64,000 bases of DNA from Chinchilla lanigera (GCF_000276665.1 NW_004955466.1:12428270-12492269); one strand, 5' to 3'. Positions 24,868-36,299 are shown, numbered from the stretch's first letter. A program made the numbers and translations. Notes: generated from the letters alone by a model not told the origin.

Positions 24868-25000
24868 TACCAACTCAGGAGCCAGACTGCTTGTGGTAAA
24901 GATTAAGTGAGTGAAAATACAGACGGCCCTTGTGACAGCGCCTGGCATATAGCAAGTGCAGTGTAAAGATTAGCTGTTACCATTGTCATCCCACAGATCA
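24868..25000 (+). repeat. MIR SINE fragment, plus strand
   Basis: The segment aggagccagactgcttg...gattaagtgagtg...gcgcctggcatatagcaagt...ttagctgttacc follows the MIR consensus order, including its conserved 3' part. Confidence 0.6.
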
Positions 25001-25579
25001 TATCCCAGCCCAGACACTTTCACTTGTGACTAACAGAAACCCACTTCAATTTAACTTACACAGAAAAGGAACATGTTGGGTATGGTGCCCATGGGGTGTG
25101 GTCTAGATCTTCGCTTCCTTCTCCTGTGTTGGCTCTCCCTGTGGGTGATGAGAGGGCCACTGGCCGCCCACCTTACGTCTTACAGGTTACCAACTCCGTG
25201 GAATTAGAGTCTCAACTTCCTACTCTCCCTAGTTCTTTGTTACTATTTTCACTGGGTTAACTTGGTTCCTGTCACGAGTCCATCAGAACCATAAGAACCA
25301 CACCTTCAGGAGAGGTCATTCTCTGGAGAAAAGTACAGGCTGTAGTTTCTGTTAAGTGGTTGAGGAAACAGGTTAACATTATTTACTAGCTAATGGGATG
25401 AGTATTGGTTTTAACGGAAGGTGGATCTTTTAGGAAAAGATATCCCAGAAGAGAACATCATTTTTTCCTTGGAGAAAATGTCATCTTGTGGAACAGATGG
25501 TTATTAGTGATAAACTAATAAAAATCATGATTTGGGTCTTACAACGTGATCTTACAACAGGCTATAATATGTTAGAAGT

Positions 25580-25952
25580 TATCTTCGTCTGTTTTCCGCT
25601 GCAATAACAGAAGACTAAGACTGAGTAGTTTATAAAGAATTGAAGTTTTTACAAATCACACTTCTGCAGGCTTAGCACTCTTAAGATCAAGGCATCAGCC
25701 TCTGGCAAGGGCCTTCTCGCTGTCCTCACGCAGCAAAAGGGAGGAGGAAGGAAGGGGAGGGAGAGGAGGGAGAATGCAAAGGAACTCCTTCCCCCTGCCA
25801 AGCCCTTTGTGGCAACATCAATCTATTCAGGGGCCTGGAGCCCTCAGGGCCTAACCTTTCACTAGGCCCAACCTCCTCACCTCCCCAACACTGTTTCATT
25901 GGGATGAAGTTTCCAACACTTGAAATTGGGATGGCACATCCAAACCATAGCA
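25580..25952 (-). mobile_element. Older MaLR-type LTR, minus strand
   Basis: It begins with gtctgttttccgctgcaata and gtttataaagaattgaag, and ends ggatggcacatccaaaccat followed by AGCA. This is the reverse of MLT1/MST-like MaLR LTRs (tatggtttggatgtg start). A purine-rich block lies at 25734-25775. It is more diverged than the four other MaLR LTRs, and the flanking words GAAGT/GAAAC match only partly. Confidence 0.65.
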
Positions 25953-25984
25953 GAAACATACAGCAAAATTTTCTTTATAAAATT

Positions 25985-26580
25985 AGAGAACATATACATG
26001 GTTGGTGGGAATGTAAACTCGTACAACCACTATGGAAATCAGTGCGGAGCGTCCTCAAAAACCTAAAACTAGAAACTCCATTTGACCCAGCATTACGTAT
26101 ACCAAGTATCTTTCTGAAAGAGTCAGAGTCATCGTAATACAATGACACATGGATTCCCATGTTTACAGCAGCATAATTCACACAATTCACATATGTCTAT
26201 CAACAGATGAATGGATAAAAAAATGGGACATATATATGATGGAGTACTAATAAGTCACAAAGGACAAATTTGCATCATTTGTAGGGAAATGGACAGATCT
26301 TGAGACCATAATGCTAAGTAAAATAAATTAGACAAAAAAGTTAAATATCACACAATTTCTCTAATATGAGAAATCTGAAATATAAACAATTTAAGAAGCC
26401 AAAAAAAAGAAACAAGATGGTAGACAACAGGGAGGTGGACTGTAGAAAAAGGAAAGGATCTGAGGAAGGAGGGAGAGGAGAGGGTTAGGGGAGGGTCAGC
26501 ATGCGATATGCGTGTGTGCCAATTTCCCAAGGTGAGGGTAGTTGTTATGTATTGTAGACATGTACTAATAAAAAAAGTTA
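25985..26580 (+). mobile_element. Old L1 3' end, plus strand
   Basis: The plus strand encodes WWECKLVQPLWKSVRSVLKN and LETPFDPALRIP, the conserved pre-C-terminal ORF2 motif, before the frame decays. The purine-rich 3' UTR (ggagggagaggagagggtta) and final AATAAAAAAAG are typical of old L1M-type elements. This is a different, older lineage from the minus-strand L1 tails in the window. Confidence 0.8.
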
Positions 26581-28075
26581 GACAGTATAAGCCAGAGGCA
26601 GCGAACGTCTTACCAGTAAGAAACTTAAGGAGGTTCAGTGTGGAAAGCTGAATGTAGTGGTCACAGACAGGTCACCTACAGTAGGGAAGGGAAGACACCG
26701 CAGCTTTGCCCCAGCAGAATGGGAAGGTGAGTGCATGCCCTTCCATTGCCTCATTTGCTGGGAAACTTGGTGCTGAGAGAAATATAGGTTCTTTGTGTGA
26801 AATGGTGGAGGAGATGATCAGGGTCGTGGATGTTTTCATTTGTGTCCTTAATACTTGCCAGGTTGAGAGGTTGGGAAGAAGTTGGTGAATGCAGGGTATG
26901 GAAACTTGGTTTATTTTTTCTGCAAGCAGATGGCTAGGGCATGAAAACTTGTTGGAAGATTGGATTTATTAAGCTGCTTTCTTATATCAAGGGCTTTCTT
27001 GGGATTAAGAGACTCTCAGAGACCAAATTTTTTTGGATCCCAGAGACTTACAAAATTGCTCTTCCTTACTGAGAGCAGACAAATCTGAACATACTTATTT
27101 TGAAACTGTGGAGGAAGAAACCCGCTATTTGGTGATATGGCTAAAGGAGTGCAGGTATTCATACTCGCACACTACATGTAAGTAGATACTTCTCACTTCC
27201 CATTGCTGAATGGTTCTGGGCTCCCCAGAATCACAAGATCAGACAAATTGCATGGCCATTTACTAGGAAAGAACCCCATTTGCAGAACAATCTCACAAAC
27301 TTTGTGAAAACAATGTCACTCTGAAATTTCTGCAGTTATCCAGTGGAGTATAAATTGCTGTTATCAAATGTCTCCTTTTAGGATACCTTAATTTAAAGAT
27401 GAAGTGTTTGAGTTAAATTCCAATTTTATCTATCAAGATGAAAGTATCTCCAGAATTTTGGAGATAAATATACAAATTTCAAATAATCCAGAAATGTGGC
27501 CAAATTTTAGGAAATGTTTGCATCAACTTGGCCTTGTAGTACAAACTGGAGTTAGGAAGTTAAATGTGTACCACACCAACAACATTGGAATTGAGGTGAG
27601 CCCATGCTAAAAATATTAAGTGATTTCCAAGCATGGCTTAAAACTCCTTATTATTCAAACTGTGGTCTAGAGACCAATATCAGGCATAAACTAGGAGCTT
27701 GTTAGAAATGTAGAATCTTTGCTTATCCTTCCTTCTCTCCAAACTACAGAATTTAAACAAGATCTCCAGACAACACCAGTGCATGATGAAGTTCTAGAAA
27801 AAATGATGTGTTTTCTTTCTTTCCTTTCTCCATCAGATATCAGACTTCCTTTCTCCCAGATACCCAGAATGACTACCAAAACTAGATTTTTTGTTTCCTA
27901 TCCCAAATTTTCTGAATTAGTGTCTCTAACAGACTGGGATTCTGAGTTTTCTGAAAATCCTCAGAGGATTATGCCCAGTGGTCTGACTTGACTACTCTCA
28001 CTGGGGTCTCTCGTTAGTGTTTAAATGTGAATTCTCAATGACTTGATTAAAAGTCATTCATGATTAGCTCTAGAT
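26581..28075. other. Mostly unique sequence
   Basis: No gene is supported. A DNA-transposon scrap lies at 27655-27728. The open frame at 27404-27610, which ends near a donor-like GTGAGC, is discussed among the rejected items. Confidence 0.4.
27655..27728 (+). repeat. MER5A-like DNA transposon fragment
   Basis: The phrases caaactgtggtctagagacc and ggagcttgttagaaatgtag correspond to the 5' part of the short hAT-Charlie element MER5A. Only a fragment is visible, and it is old. Confidence 0.55.
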
Positions 28076-28198
28076 CTCTGTGTACTTTTCTTTTTTTTTT
28101 TTTTTCCTGGTACCGGGAATCGAACTCACAACGTCGCACTTGCCAGGCAGGCGCTGTGCCGCTGAGCTAAACCCCAGCTCCTCTGTGTGTTTTTCTTT
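28076..28198 (-). mobile_element. ID SINE with target-site duplication
   Basis: CTCTGTGTACTTTTCTTT (28076-28093) and CTCTGTGTGTTTTTCTTT (28181-28198) flank a minus-strand ID with ggtaccgggaatcgaactca and ccgctgagctaaaccccag. Two substitutions separate the duplications. Confidence 0.9.
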
Positions 28199-28382
28199 AG
28201 GTAAAGTTGATAGAGCTGCCTTATATTTTGCTCTCAAGATTGTGGATATTAATGGTTAACAAGTAATATTTTGCTGATGATATCAATAAAAATCCATGCA
28301 GCTTCCTCAGCTGCCTCTCTTCTACTAAGGGATTTCTGACATTGTAGTCACCAAGGGCAAAAATACTGGGCTATGTTGGGCT

Positions 28383-28641
28383 ACCAGTTAAAGGTCCACC
28401 AACGGTTTTAACTATGATGGTGGCAGTCAGAATAAAAAAGGGGAGAAGTTAAAAATGTTGGGAAAATCGAATTTTGAGGACTTGATGTTCTCAAGGATAT
28501 TAAGAGCTAAGGATAGTGATACCAATAGCTTAAATTCCTACCAGTGGATACTCAATAAATGCTCTTTGAAAGGAGATCCATTAATTTCCAAAACAGCAGG
28601 GACTGTATCTCTTCCCCTGAGTTTGCTTCCTGAGGTGAAGA
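28383..28641. repeat. Composite duplication: modules A and B side by side
   Basis: Bases 28383-28514 closely match 29270-29400 (module A), and 28527-28641 closely match 30983-31097 (module B). Here A and B are separated by about a dozen bases, whereas in the other location they are about 1.58 kb apart. Neither module is a family I recognise. Confidence 0.85.
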
Positions 28642-29269
28642 CCAAACACGTCTCCAAACACTTCCATGAAACTTCTTTTAGTGTGACTATTAAGATATAT
28701 GTATTATCTTTGCCTCTAGGTTCTAATGTACACACATTTTATTAAAAGTTATTATAAGTACTTTGAGGAATAAACTATTAAAAGTACATAAAGTTAAATT
28801 ATGGAGATTCTAAAGTGAGGAGAGATCACACTGAATATGTGTGTGTCTGGAACATCTTTGTTAAGATTTAAGATTATTGTGGAAAATGAACTGAGTTGGA
28901 TGTTGAGGACATTTCAGATAGAGGAACCTTGAGCACTGACTCGGAAGAGGAGCAGAGAGGTGGATGTTCGTGGGCTGGGGCAGTCTGCTTTGGTGGGTGT
29001 ATGACAAGGCATAATTAAGTAGATGTGGGGCTCAGGGCTTGTAAAATAAATTGAAGGTGTGATTTGGAGAGCACAGAACAATAAGATAGGGAATTTGGGT
29101 TTCGTTGTTAGCCAGTCAGGACTGGTGGTTTTAGAGAGGAACATGACCAGACCTCTCTCTGTCTCTGGGTGACATACGTGGTGAAAAGACTTTCGAGGGG
29201 AGAGGGACTGGAGGAAACAAGACATGAATGCACGAATGAAACAGCGGCTGTGAGAATGGAAATAAGGAC
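28642..29269. other. Unique sequence, no gene seen
   Basis: No repeat or gene is recognised between the composite duplication and the second copy of module A. Confidence 0.4.
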
Positions 29270-29400
29270 ACCAGTTAAAGGTCCACCAAAGAGTTTAACT
29301 ATGATGGTCACAGTCAGAATAAAAAGGGGAGAAGTTAAAAATGTTGAGAAAATCGAATTTTGAGGACTTGATGTTCTCAAAGATATTAAGAGCTAAGGAT
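29270..29400. repeat. Second copy of module A
   Basis: It matches 28383-28514 in the same orientation with about eight substitutions and one single-base length difference. It starts accagttaaaggtccacca and ends aagagctaaggat; sequence after this point diverges. Confidence 0.88.
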
Positions 29401-30122
29401 TGTGAGATGACACAAATTAACTCCAATGAATAAGGGAAAATAGGGGCAGCATTAGTAGGAGTTGTAACATCAGAGAAAGACAGTTGGTTTTAGGCAGTAT
29501 CATTACGTAGACAATGTTTAGTTGCCAGATGGAGATGTGATTCCAGACCCAGGAAGTTATCTACCCAAGTGTGATAACTGAAGCCATGGTGGGTGAGGAA
29601 AGCATCAGAAGAGGGAGCATTAAGGAGATGAAACAGTGAGGATGAGCGTTAGGTGCCTCCTACATAGTGAGAGGAGGAGAGAGGATCCTCGAGGAAATCA
29701 GGCAAAGTCAGAAAGGCAGAAGAAGAATGAAGACCTGCTATGTTTCAGAAATCAGGTGGAGCCTTTTAAGATGAAGCAGGTAATCAGGTGTTAGAGTCCA
29801 GTAAAACTGAGAAGGATCAGTATGAGAAAAGGTTGCTGGAGAAAGAAGACAAGGGGTACCTGATGACCATGCAGGGGAACAGTTTGAGGAGGGCAGCAGG
29901 AACTGAGTCAGTAATTTACTTAGTCAATAAGTACTTCACTTGTGAGGCAGGGAGCAAGACTCCTCTCTCAAACACTGGTGGTGATGGAAGGCAGAAAAAA
30001 AAAGAGGGAGGAGAAGAGAAATAAAATCTAAGTTTTGGGGTGTTTTAAATGAGATGGCTAGAGTTGATTAGAAGACAGAGAAGATGGGAGAAACGGTGGG
30101 GAAAACAGACAGCACCACATTG
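29401..30122. other. Purine-rich unique sequence, no gene seen
   Basis: A/G-rich on the plus strand, with short frames only (for example 29788-30024). Nothing is recognised. Confidence 0.4.
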
Positions 30123-30443
30123 GGGTTGTAGCAGAAAATGCCCCCTCCCCCAGCCAGTCTGTTAGTTGCCCAGGTAACAGTTCCTGTTACAAGTTCCTGT
30201 TACTTCTGTCTCCTAAAAATAGCCAGTCACTGTGTTGCATATTGTAAAAACCAATCAAAGACAGCCCAGTACTCTGCCTCTGTGCTTCCCTCTTCCAGTT
30301 CCATGAAATCCTCCCTCCCTGGGCCTTTGGGGTCTGACATTTTGAGAGACAATTGATTCCCTGTCAATGGCCACCCGACACTGAATAAATCTGCCTCCAA
30401 ATCCTGGGTGTCATTTTGGTGTTTCTGCTCACCGTTTCAGGGT
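30123..30443 (+). mobile_element. Solo LTR, class I (gammaretrovirus-like) endogenous retrovirus
   Basis: The element 30127-30439 (313 bases) begins TGTAGCAG, ends GTTTCA and is flanked by GGGT on both sides, a 4-base duplication typical of class I ERVs. Inside are a CCAAT-type box (aaaccaatcaaaga), an AATAAA at about 30384 and a downstream GT-rich U5-like end, in the right order for a plus-strand LTR. No internal viral genes are present, so it is a recombination remnant. The class assignment rests on structure, not on a family match. Confidence 0.65.
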
Positions 30444-30982
30444 AACTTAGAAAATAGGTCTTGGGAAGCCAGGAGCAGGTGGGAGAGGACTGAAACTGTT
30501 TCTCTCTGGAGACTGGCTGGTCTCAGGGATCGTTACTCCCTGTTCTCATGGATGCTGTAAAGTCAATCTGAGCTCACCAAGTAGCAGTGTGGCAGATGGT
30601 CCTGCCACATACCACACACTACCACACCCTACTCTGTGTTCCTAGAGATCCTCTTCTTTGCATCCAAAATCATGAGTACCGCAAAAAAGAGGGTTATTCT
30701 CTTCCAAATTGTGTATGCATTTAAAAAAAAATCACTAAGTCAGAAGTCCATTTCCATTTATGGAACTTTAGTGGGTGCTTTCATTTTTTCCCTGTGTTTG
30801 GTCAGCTTGTGTTATAATAGGAATCTGAGCTCAGAGTGGGAATAAATCCTACTTATTCATATTGGCAATTGTCTTGGGAAAGTGAACCAATTTACCTCAG
30901 CCTTAGTTCTGCTGCTGTGTAAAATTGAGGGTGGTAACTTCTTTAAAAGTTAGAGCATAAATGATACAGAGAGAGTCCCTGG

Positions 30983-31097
30983 AGCTTAAACTCCTATCAG
31001 TGGATACTCAATAAATGCTCTTTGAAAGGAGATCCATTAATTTCCAAAACAGTAGAGACTGTGTCTCACCCCCTGGGTTTGCTTCCTGAGGTGAAGA
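30983..31097. repeat. Second copy of module B
   Basis: It matches 28527-28641 in the same orientation (agcttaaa..., gtggatactcaataaatgct, gaaaggagatccattaattt, tgcttcctgaggtgaaga) with only a few substitutions. It ends about 30 bases before the MaLR LTR, which is absent from the other copy. Confidence 0.88.
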
Positions 31098-31125
31098 TAT
31101 CTTAAGACAGATATTTTCCTTAAAG

Positions 31126-31489
31126 ATGTTTGTCTTGGTTACTTTTTTCTCGCTGCTGGGACAAAATACCTGACGCCCAAAATTAAGGAAGGAAAGGTTT
31201 ATTTCACTTACAGTTCGTGGAAGTTTCAATCCATACTTGGCAGATTATAAAACAGAGTGGCACGTAGCAGAGGGCTGCATCTCAGGGCGGCAGCACAGCT
31301 AACCCACAAGCACTCACCAGGGCGGAATGGGGCAAGAATGCCCCAAGCACTCTTTTCCTGTCCCTTACATATGCAAACTATCCACTCCCTGCTGGTGCAG
31401 CTCTCACACCCATGTTCAAACTCTAATAGCCTGCCCCAGGGCCGCAGGAGGCTTTGGGGGGACACACAGACATAAACCATAACAATGTT
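31126..31489 (-). mobile_element. Solo MaLR LTR with 5-base duplication
   Basis: The LTR (31131-31484, 354 bases, TGTCTTGG to CATAACA) is flanked by ATGTT at 31126-31130 and 31485-31489. It belongs to the same family as the copies at 3.4, 33.9 and 45.7 kb. A five-base duplication is the ERVL/MaLR signature. Confidence 0.88.
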
Positions 31490-32449
31490 TTTCTTAAAGG
31501 TTTACCTGGTCATATTAGTCTCTAACAAATCACTTTCACCTCCAGCAATGCTGCCTCATCTCTCTTCGTTTTTGGTGTCATGATCTTTGTGTATTGACTG
31601 CTCTTGAACAGTGCGTTCTGCCATTGTCACCAACTGCATGCTAAGAACTTCTTAACCTTTTGGGGAGTATTTTAACTTCAGGAGGGAGTGGTAGGAAGAA
31701 GGCACTACTCACCACTCAGGACTTAAACACTCATAGTCAGCTGAATTTTCACATCAGACTCTTAATTACCTACAAGGACTGCTGGTATTATAAACAGGGA
31801 AGACCTGCAAATGTAGTCCACAGAAATGTCTCTTCAGCATTGCTGTTGGGGGGCACACCTGCGGTTCTATGTTCTTGGAATCCTGAACAAAAAATTGAGC
31901 AGGACCCACAGAAGCAGGAGTGAAAGCATAGATTCACTAGTAAAGATCAGTCCATTCTGCAGGGTGGGAGCAGGTCAGTGAGGAGAGCTCATGTTCCCGA
32001 GGAAGGCAGCTGTCAAGAGTCCATACATGACTTCCAAAGGGAGGAAGCAACTGCTGGAACTGGTGTAGAAGTCACTGCAATCAGGAGAAGGCCTCTTTGT
32101 TTTTGTTGGAGTTTTGTCCTTTTATGGACCTTTGAGGAACTGTCATGGTACCCAAAGCCCATGGGGCATCGAAACACATGAGATTATAATAGTTAAGCTG
32201 AGATTATTTTGGGGTGTTCAAGGTCTTCTTTAGTGCATGTGTCCCAGGTATGTCTAGTTTTTAGAGCTAGATGCTCTTTGTGGTTTTTAGAGAGTTGTCT
32301 TGGGACCTTTAAAAGCCTACAGTGGCTGTTCCGATTGGACCAGACACTCTCTGATTTTGCAGAACTAGACACCTCTTTTACTTTTCACCCTGAGGCCCCC
32401 TGCTCCCCACTCTTGCTCTCTCCAGAGACTTCCTCCCTCTGCCTCCTGC

Positions 32450-32580
32450 CTCAGCATCACTTGGTGCCTTGTCAGAGTGCAGATTCTCATGTCCCCTTCA
32501 AAATCTTTTGAGTCAGAACCTGATGTCAACAAGATCCCCAGATGATTTACATGCACATTAAAGTTGGAAAAATACTGTTT
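32450..32580 (+). repeat. MER5A-like DNA transposon fragment
   Basis: The order cagcatcacttggtgccttg, gcagattctcatgtcc, aacaagatccccagatgatt, acatgcacattaaagttg is the 3' two-thirds of the hAT-Charlie element MER5A. Confidence 0.65.
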
Positions 32581-32777
32581 TAGAGAAACTATTCTTCATA
32601 AGAAGGTTGTGAGGATTCAGTGAGAAATACACAGAGCACCAGGTACATGCAGTGGTACCCTTGGCAAATCACAAAGGGGAGAAAGAGTCCCTTCTCCAGG
32701 GCCAAAGATGTGTAATGCAGACAAAGAGAAAGGACAAACAAGATAGCACTCTGTACAGTACACAAAAGATTTGGGTG

Positions 32778-32784
32778 GTGTGTG

Positions 32785-32815
<31 letters not shown>
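32778..32815. repeat. (TG)n microsatellite
   Basis: A run of about 19 TG dinucleotides with one TG-to-CG interruption. Confidence 0.95.
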
Positions 32816-33559
32816 TTTGTTTTGCCAGCGGAAAGGAAAATAATAAATCAGAGGAAGGAATGAAAATAACTGGCACATAAGAACAAGAAAATATGGAATG
32901 GAGAAACAAGGTACTTAGGAATGAATAGTCTGAGGTAGTGAAAGAAGAAATAAACAAGGAGCAAAGGGCTCTAAATGTGTACAGTGCTGAAAATCTGGAG
33001 GATGGAAGCAAGACCTCTCCAGATTGGGGGAGGCGAGAGTGTGTAATAATGCAGGGAGAGGCAGCCAAACCCAAGTGGTTTAGCATAAGGCCAGATTGAA
33101 ATGTTTCAGGGCCCCTCTGTAACACAGTGAGTTTGTGTTTTGAATTTTCACTCAAGGACATCTTTGTTCAGAAGAGTAGCAGGGTTTGGTTTTGTGCCCG
33201 AGTGACTGGCGTAGTTGGGAGGCAGATGGCCAGAATGGAGATGGTGGGGTTGTGCTAGTGTGTATAAACAGGCAGGAGAAGTGCTGGGCCTCAATAACAG
33301 ACCCTCTTAGGAGTCCAGATGACAGGGTGGGTTCATGATTAATCACAGCCTCACAAATAGATGGGAGTTAAGGCCTAGTCTCTTGTCCTATATCGTGTGG
33401 ATGGATGGCTGCCTGCCTGTGGGATGAGGTAGGGACATGTGGCTCTTCTAGGAAGCCTCTTGGTAGCAGGCAATGAAGGATGGTGGTCAGCATTTGGAAA
33501 AGGTGGACACAGGCATTCTAAGTTTTTTCTGTCCCACCTCAACCAAAGTCAAGCATCCT

Positions 33560-33625
33560 GGCAGGAGGAGGAGGAGGAGAAGAAGGAGGGAAGGATGAAG
33601 AGGAAGAGGAAGAGGAGGAGGATGG
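33560..33625. repeat. Purine (GGA/GAA) tract
   Basis: Almost all A and G on the plus strand, made of GGA and GAA triplets. It produces a spurious Glu/Arg/Lys-rich frame. Confidence 0.9.
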
Positions 33626-33944
33626 AACTTATCCTCTCTGTCTCCCAGGTTTCAGCGCCAGATGTAGGGAATGAACAAATGAGGTGGGGCAGAGACCACT
33701 TGACAGGCTTTTGTGGAAGCAACAAGGCCTACAGTTTAATACCTGGGTGCAGGCAGACAGGGCAATAAGCTCATCTGTAGGGAACAAAGAGAAGTGGGCC
33801 TTTTTAAAAATAGGGATTGAAAGAAGGCAAGGGACATTAGGAAGGAAGATGTTAATAAACATCAGTGGTTTTTATGGTTTGTGTCTGGGTGTCCCCTAAA
33901 GCCTCATGTGGTCATGGGGGTGGGATTTTTAGAGGTGGTGAAAT

Positions 33945-34054
33945 CTAGAGGTTTTTTTTTTTTTTTTTTTTCCCCAGTACCGGGGATCGAACTCATGACC
34001 TTGTGCTTGTCGGGCAGGTGCTGTGCTACTGAACCAAATCCCCAGCCCCTAGAG
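33945..34054 (-). mobile_element. ID SINE inside the MaLR LTR (first)
   Basis: A T-run, ccccagtaccggggatcgaa and ctactgaaccaaatccccag mark a minus-strand ID. CTAGAG lies on both sides as a short duplication of LTR sequence. Confidence 0.88.
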
Positions 34055-34239
34055 TTTGTGATTGGTTCATTATCTAGTGCTGGGATTGGGAATGTGAGTG
34101 CTATACCTGCCGTATGGTAGGTAGCTTACATACAGTATAAAGGTGGAAAAGAAGCTTGCTCCTCCCTTTTGCTCTTGTTGCTTTTGCTGTCTTCTGCCAC
34201 CATGCACTTTGCCCTCTGCCATGCCACCCTGCCTTGGCG

Positions 34240-34364
34240 CCAGCTGATTTTTTTTTTTTTTTTTGGTTTTTCTCCCGTACCAGGAACCGAACTCACAACG
34301 TTGTGCTTGCCAGGCAGGCACTTTGCCGCTGAGCTAAATCCCCAGCCCCCTACACCAGCTGATT
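34240..34364 (-). mobile_element. ID SINE inside the MaLR LTR (second)
   Basis: Exact CCAGCTGATT copies (34240-34249 and 34355-34364) flank a minus-strand ID with an extended T-run. The host LTR sequence continues on both sides. Confidence 0.93.
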
Positions 34365-34468
34365 ATGGACTGAAATCTCTGTCAGCTGTAAGCTAAATGA
34401 AACTTTCCTCCTTTAACTTGTGGGTATTTCGTCTCAGTGATGAGAGCAAAGGTAACTAACACAGTGAT

Positions 34469-35680
34469 TAAAGTTCTCTGGCCATCTTGCACCTCAGTGG
34501 GTAAAGCACTTGAGGTATCTCATGTAAATTTTCACATGTCTCTAGATGTCCAAGGACCTGCAAGATTCCATGCCCCAACCTCTGTACCTCTTTTCCCCAC
34601 TGGAGTATGATAGGCTGCAAGGGCAACTTTCTGACATCTTCGCCCGGCTGTAGAAGAAAAGCAGGAGCTCAGGAGTGGTCAGGCTGACAAATTCTCCTCT
34701 AAGCTTAGGTTCCTGGGCAGGGCTCCTGGCTCCCAAGCCTGTGGCTCTTCTTGCCTTTGCCACGTTCCCTGCATACCTTCAGTATCTGTTCTGCCCTGGC
34801 ACTAGCCGTAGAGAGGCCTGCTGACCCGAGGTGCATGAGGTGCTAGCAGGGACAATGCACCAGGTCCCTTGCTAGGCACCTGTGCAGGGGTTGGCTGGTC
34901 CGGGCAGTGGAGAGGCCCTGGAGTATTCAGGAGCCTGTACTGCAGGGCCAGGCAGGACCCGTGGGTTCTCCTGCTAGGCCTGCTGCCCTCTCCCGTGTGC
35001 CTCTGCTGAACACATGGTGATTTCTAGGCAGGCAAAAGGAGCAGTAATAAAGAGAGGCCAGGGGTGACTAGAAGAAAGGGGAAGTTGGGCTGGGGCTGAG
35101 CTAGTGCACAGGTGTGGGATTTGGGGACAGGGCAGGGAGGGGACTTCTAGGAGGTCTGAGGCTGTCCACAGCCCAGCCTGTGGGTGGGCTAAGTGGACGG
35201 AGGGGCTGCTCATTCCTGGTAGCTCACTCCCCCTACCAACTTGCAGGAATCCCAGTTATACTTTGAATCTGAGATGTCCCTTAAAGATCCATGTGCCTTT
35301 AGTCCCCAGTTTGGAGCTGCTGGGAAGTGGTAGAAACTCTAGAGGTGAGTCTGCTAGTTCCTGAGGACAGGCTGTTGAAGGGACAATGTGACTCGCATCT
35401 TTCTCTTTCAGTCCTAGCCAGGAGGTGAACGGGGTACCTTGTTCATGTGCTCCCACCCTCATCTCCTGCCTCACCGCAGGCCCAAAAGCAACCAAGCCAA
35501 CCACACATAGCCTGAATTTCCAAAACTAAAAGCCAACTTTTCTCTTTCTATGTTGATTATCCCAGGTGTTGTGTTACAGTAATGGAAAGCCATGGCTACA
35601 CCCTCCTCATTTGCCTGCTGCTTCTGCAGTTCCAGCTGTGGACAGCTGTGCCCTTGACTGGCTGCTCTTCACCAGCATGG
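34469..35680. other. GC-richer unique sequence, no gene seen
   Basis: The stretch 34.7-35.5 kb is relatively GC-rich and has overlapping frames on both strands, but no exon-like unit with acceptor, donor and matching frame that I trust. Confidence 0.4.
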
Positions 35681-36299
35681 TGGTTAGTTTTAGGTTCCAG
35701 CTGAGTGGACTCCAGATACCCTCCTAGCTGGTATGAAGTGTTATTCCAGGGTGTGTCTGTGAGAGTGTTTCCAGGTGAAGTGGTTGTGAGTCACAGGACT
35801 GTGCAGGAAAGACCCACCCTCGATGTAGCTGGGAACCATCTGGTCAGCGGGGGCCCAGATAGAACAGAAAACACATAAGAAAAGCACACTTGCTCTCTCT
35901 GTCTCTCTCCTAGAGCTGCCAAGCTGGACATCAGAATTCCAGCTTCTGCAGTTTTAGACCCCAGGACTCTTATACTAGCAACCCCCAGCCTTGGACTGAA
36001 ATTACACAATCAGCCTCTCTAGTTTGGGGGCTTTTTTTTCTTTTCAGTACTGAAGATTGAACTCAGGTCCTTCACACTGAGCTATATCCCCACCCCTGTT
36101 TGTTTATGACAGATTCTCACTAGATTGATAAGTTGCCCAGGCTGGCCATGAGCTTGCAATTTTCCTGCCTCAGCTTCCCAGGGTGCTGGGATTACATATG
36201 TGCAGCAACGTGTCCATTTTTGTTCTGGGACTTTTAGACTGAGCCACACTCCTGACATATCCAGCTTGCAGACAGCCTGTGGAATTTCTTTCTTTTTAA
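35681..36299 (+). repeat. Ancient LTR-like mammalian repeat, interrupted
   Basis: The phrases gtggttagttttaggttcca, ccagggtgtgtctgtgagag, tgtttccaggtgaagtggtt and gggacttttagactgagcca fall in the order of an old mammal-wide repeat (the gttaattttatgtgtcaac-type family). I cannot name it with certainty. The B1-dID at 36031-36213 splits it, and the L1 at 36300 truncates it. Confidence 0.5.
36031..36213 (-). mobile_element. B1-dID dimeric SINE, minus strand
   Basis: The ID-like half comes first on the plus strand (gaactcaggtccttc, cactgagctatatcccc), followed by the reverse-complement B1 half (gacagattctcactagattg, cctgcctcagcttcccaggg). This is a B1-ID dimer on the minus strand, inserted into the ancient repeat. 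Confidence 0.8.

Larger units (their letters stand above)
31490..33864. other. Unique sequence with small repeats
   Basis: No gene is supported. It contains a MER5A-like fragment, a TG microsatellite and a purine tract, listed separately. The 190-codon minus-strand frame at 32589-33161 runs through the TG microsatellite (His-Thr repeats), so I treat it as spurious. Confidence 0.4.
33865..34468 (+). mobile_element. MaLR LTR, plus strand, carrying two nested ID SINEs
   Basis: The LTR begins around 33870 (TTTTATGGTTTGTGTCTGGG) and ends GTAACTAACACA at 34463, the mirror orientation of the other three copies. GTGGT (33865-33869) and GTGAT (34464-34468) are a likely 5-base duplication with one change. 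Removing the two ID elements and their duplications leaves about 380 bases, the normal length for this family. Confidence 0.85.

Noticed and set aside
27404..27610. Open frame ending near a GTGAGC donor-like site
   Set aside because: The most likely acceptor (tctccttttAG at 27380) is followed by an in-frame TAA at 27389, and no protein family is recognised.
32589..33161. 190-codon minus-strand open frame
   Set aside because: It runs through the TG microsatellite as a His-Thr repeat and shows no coding features elsewhere.
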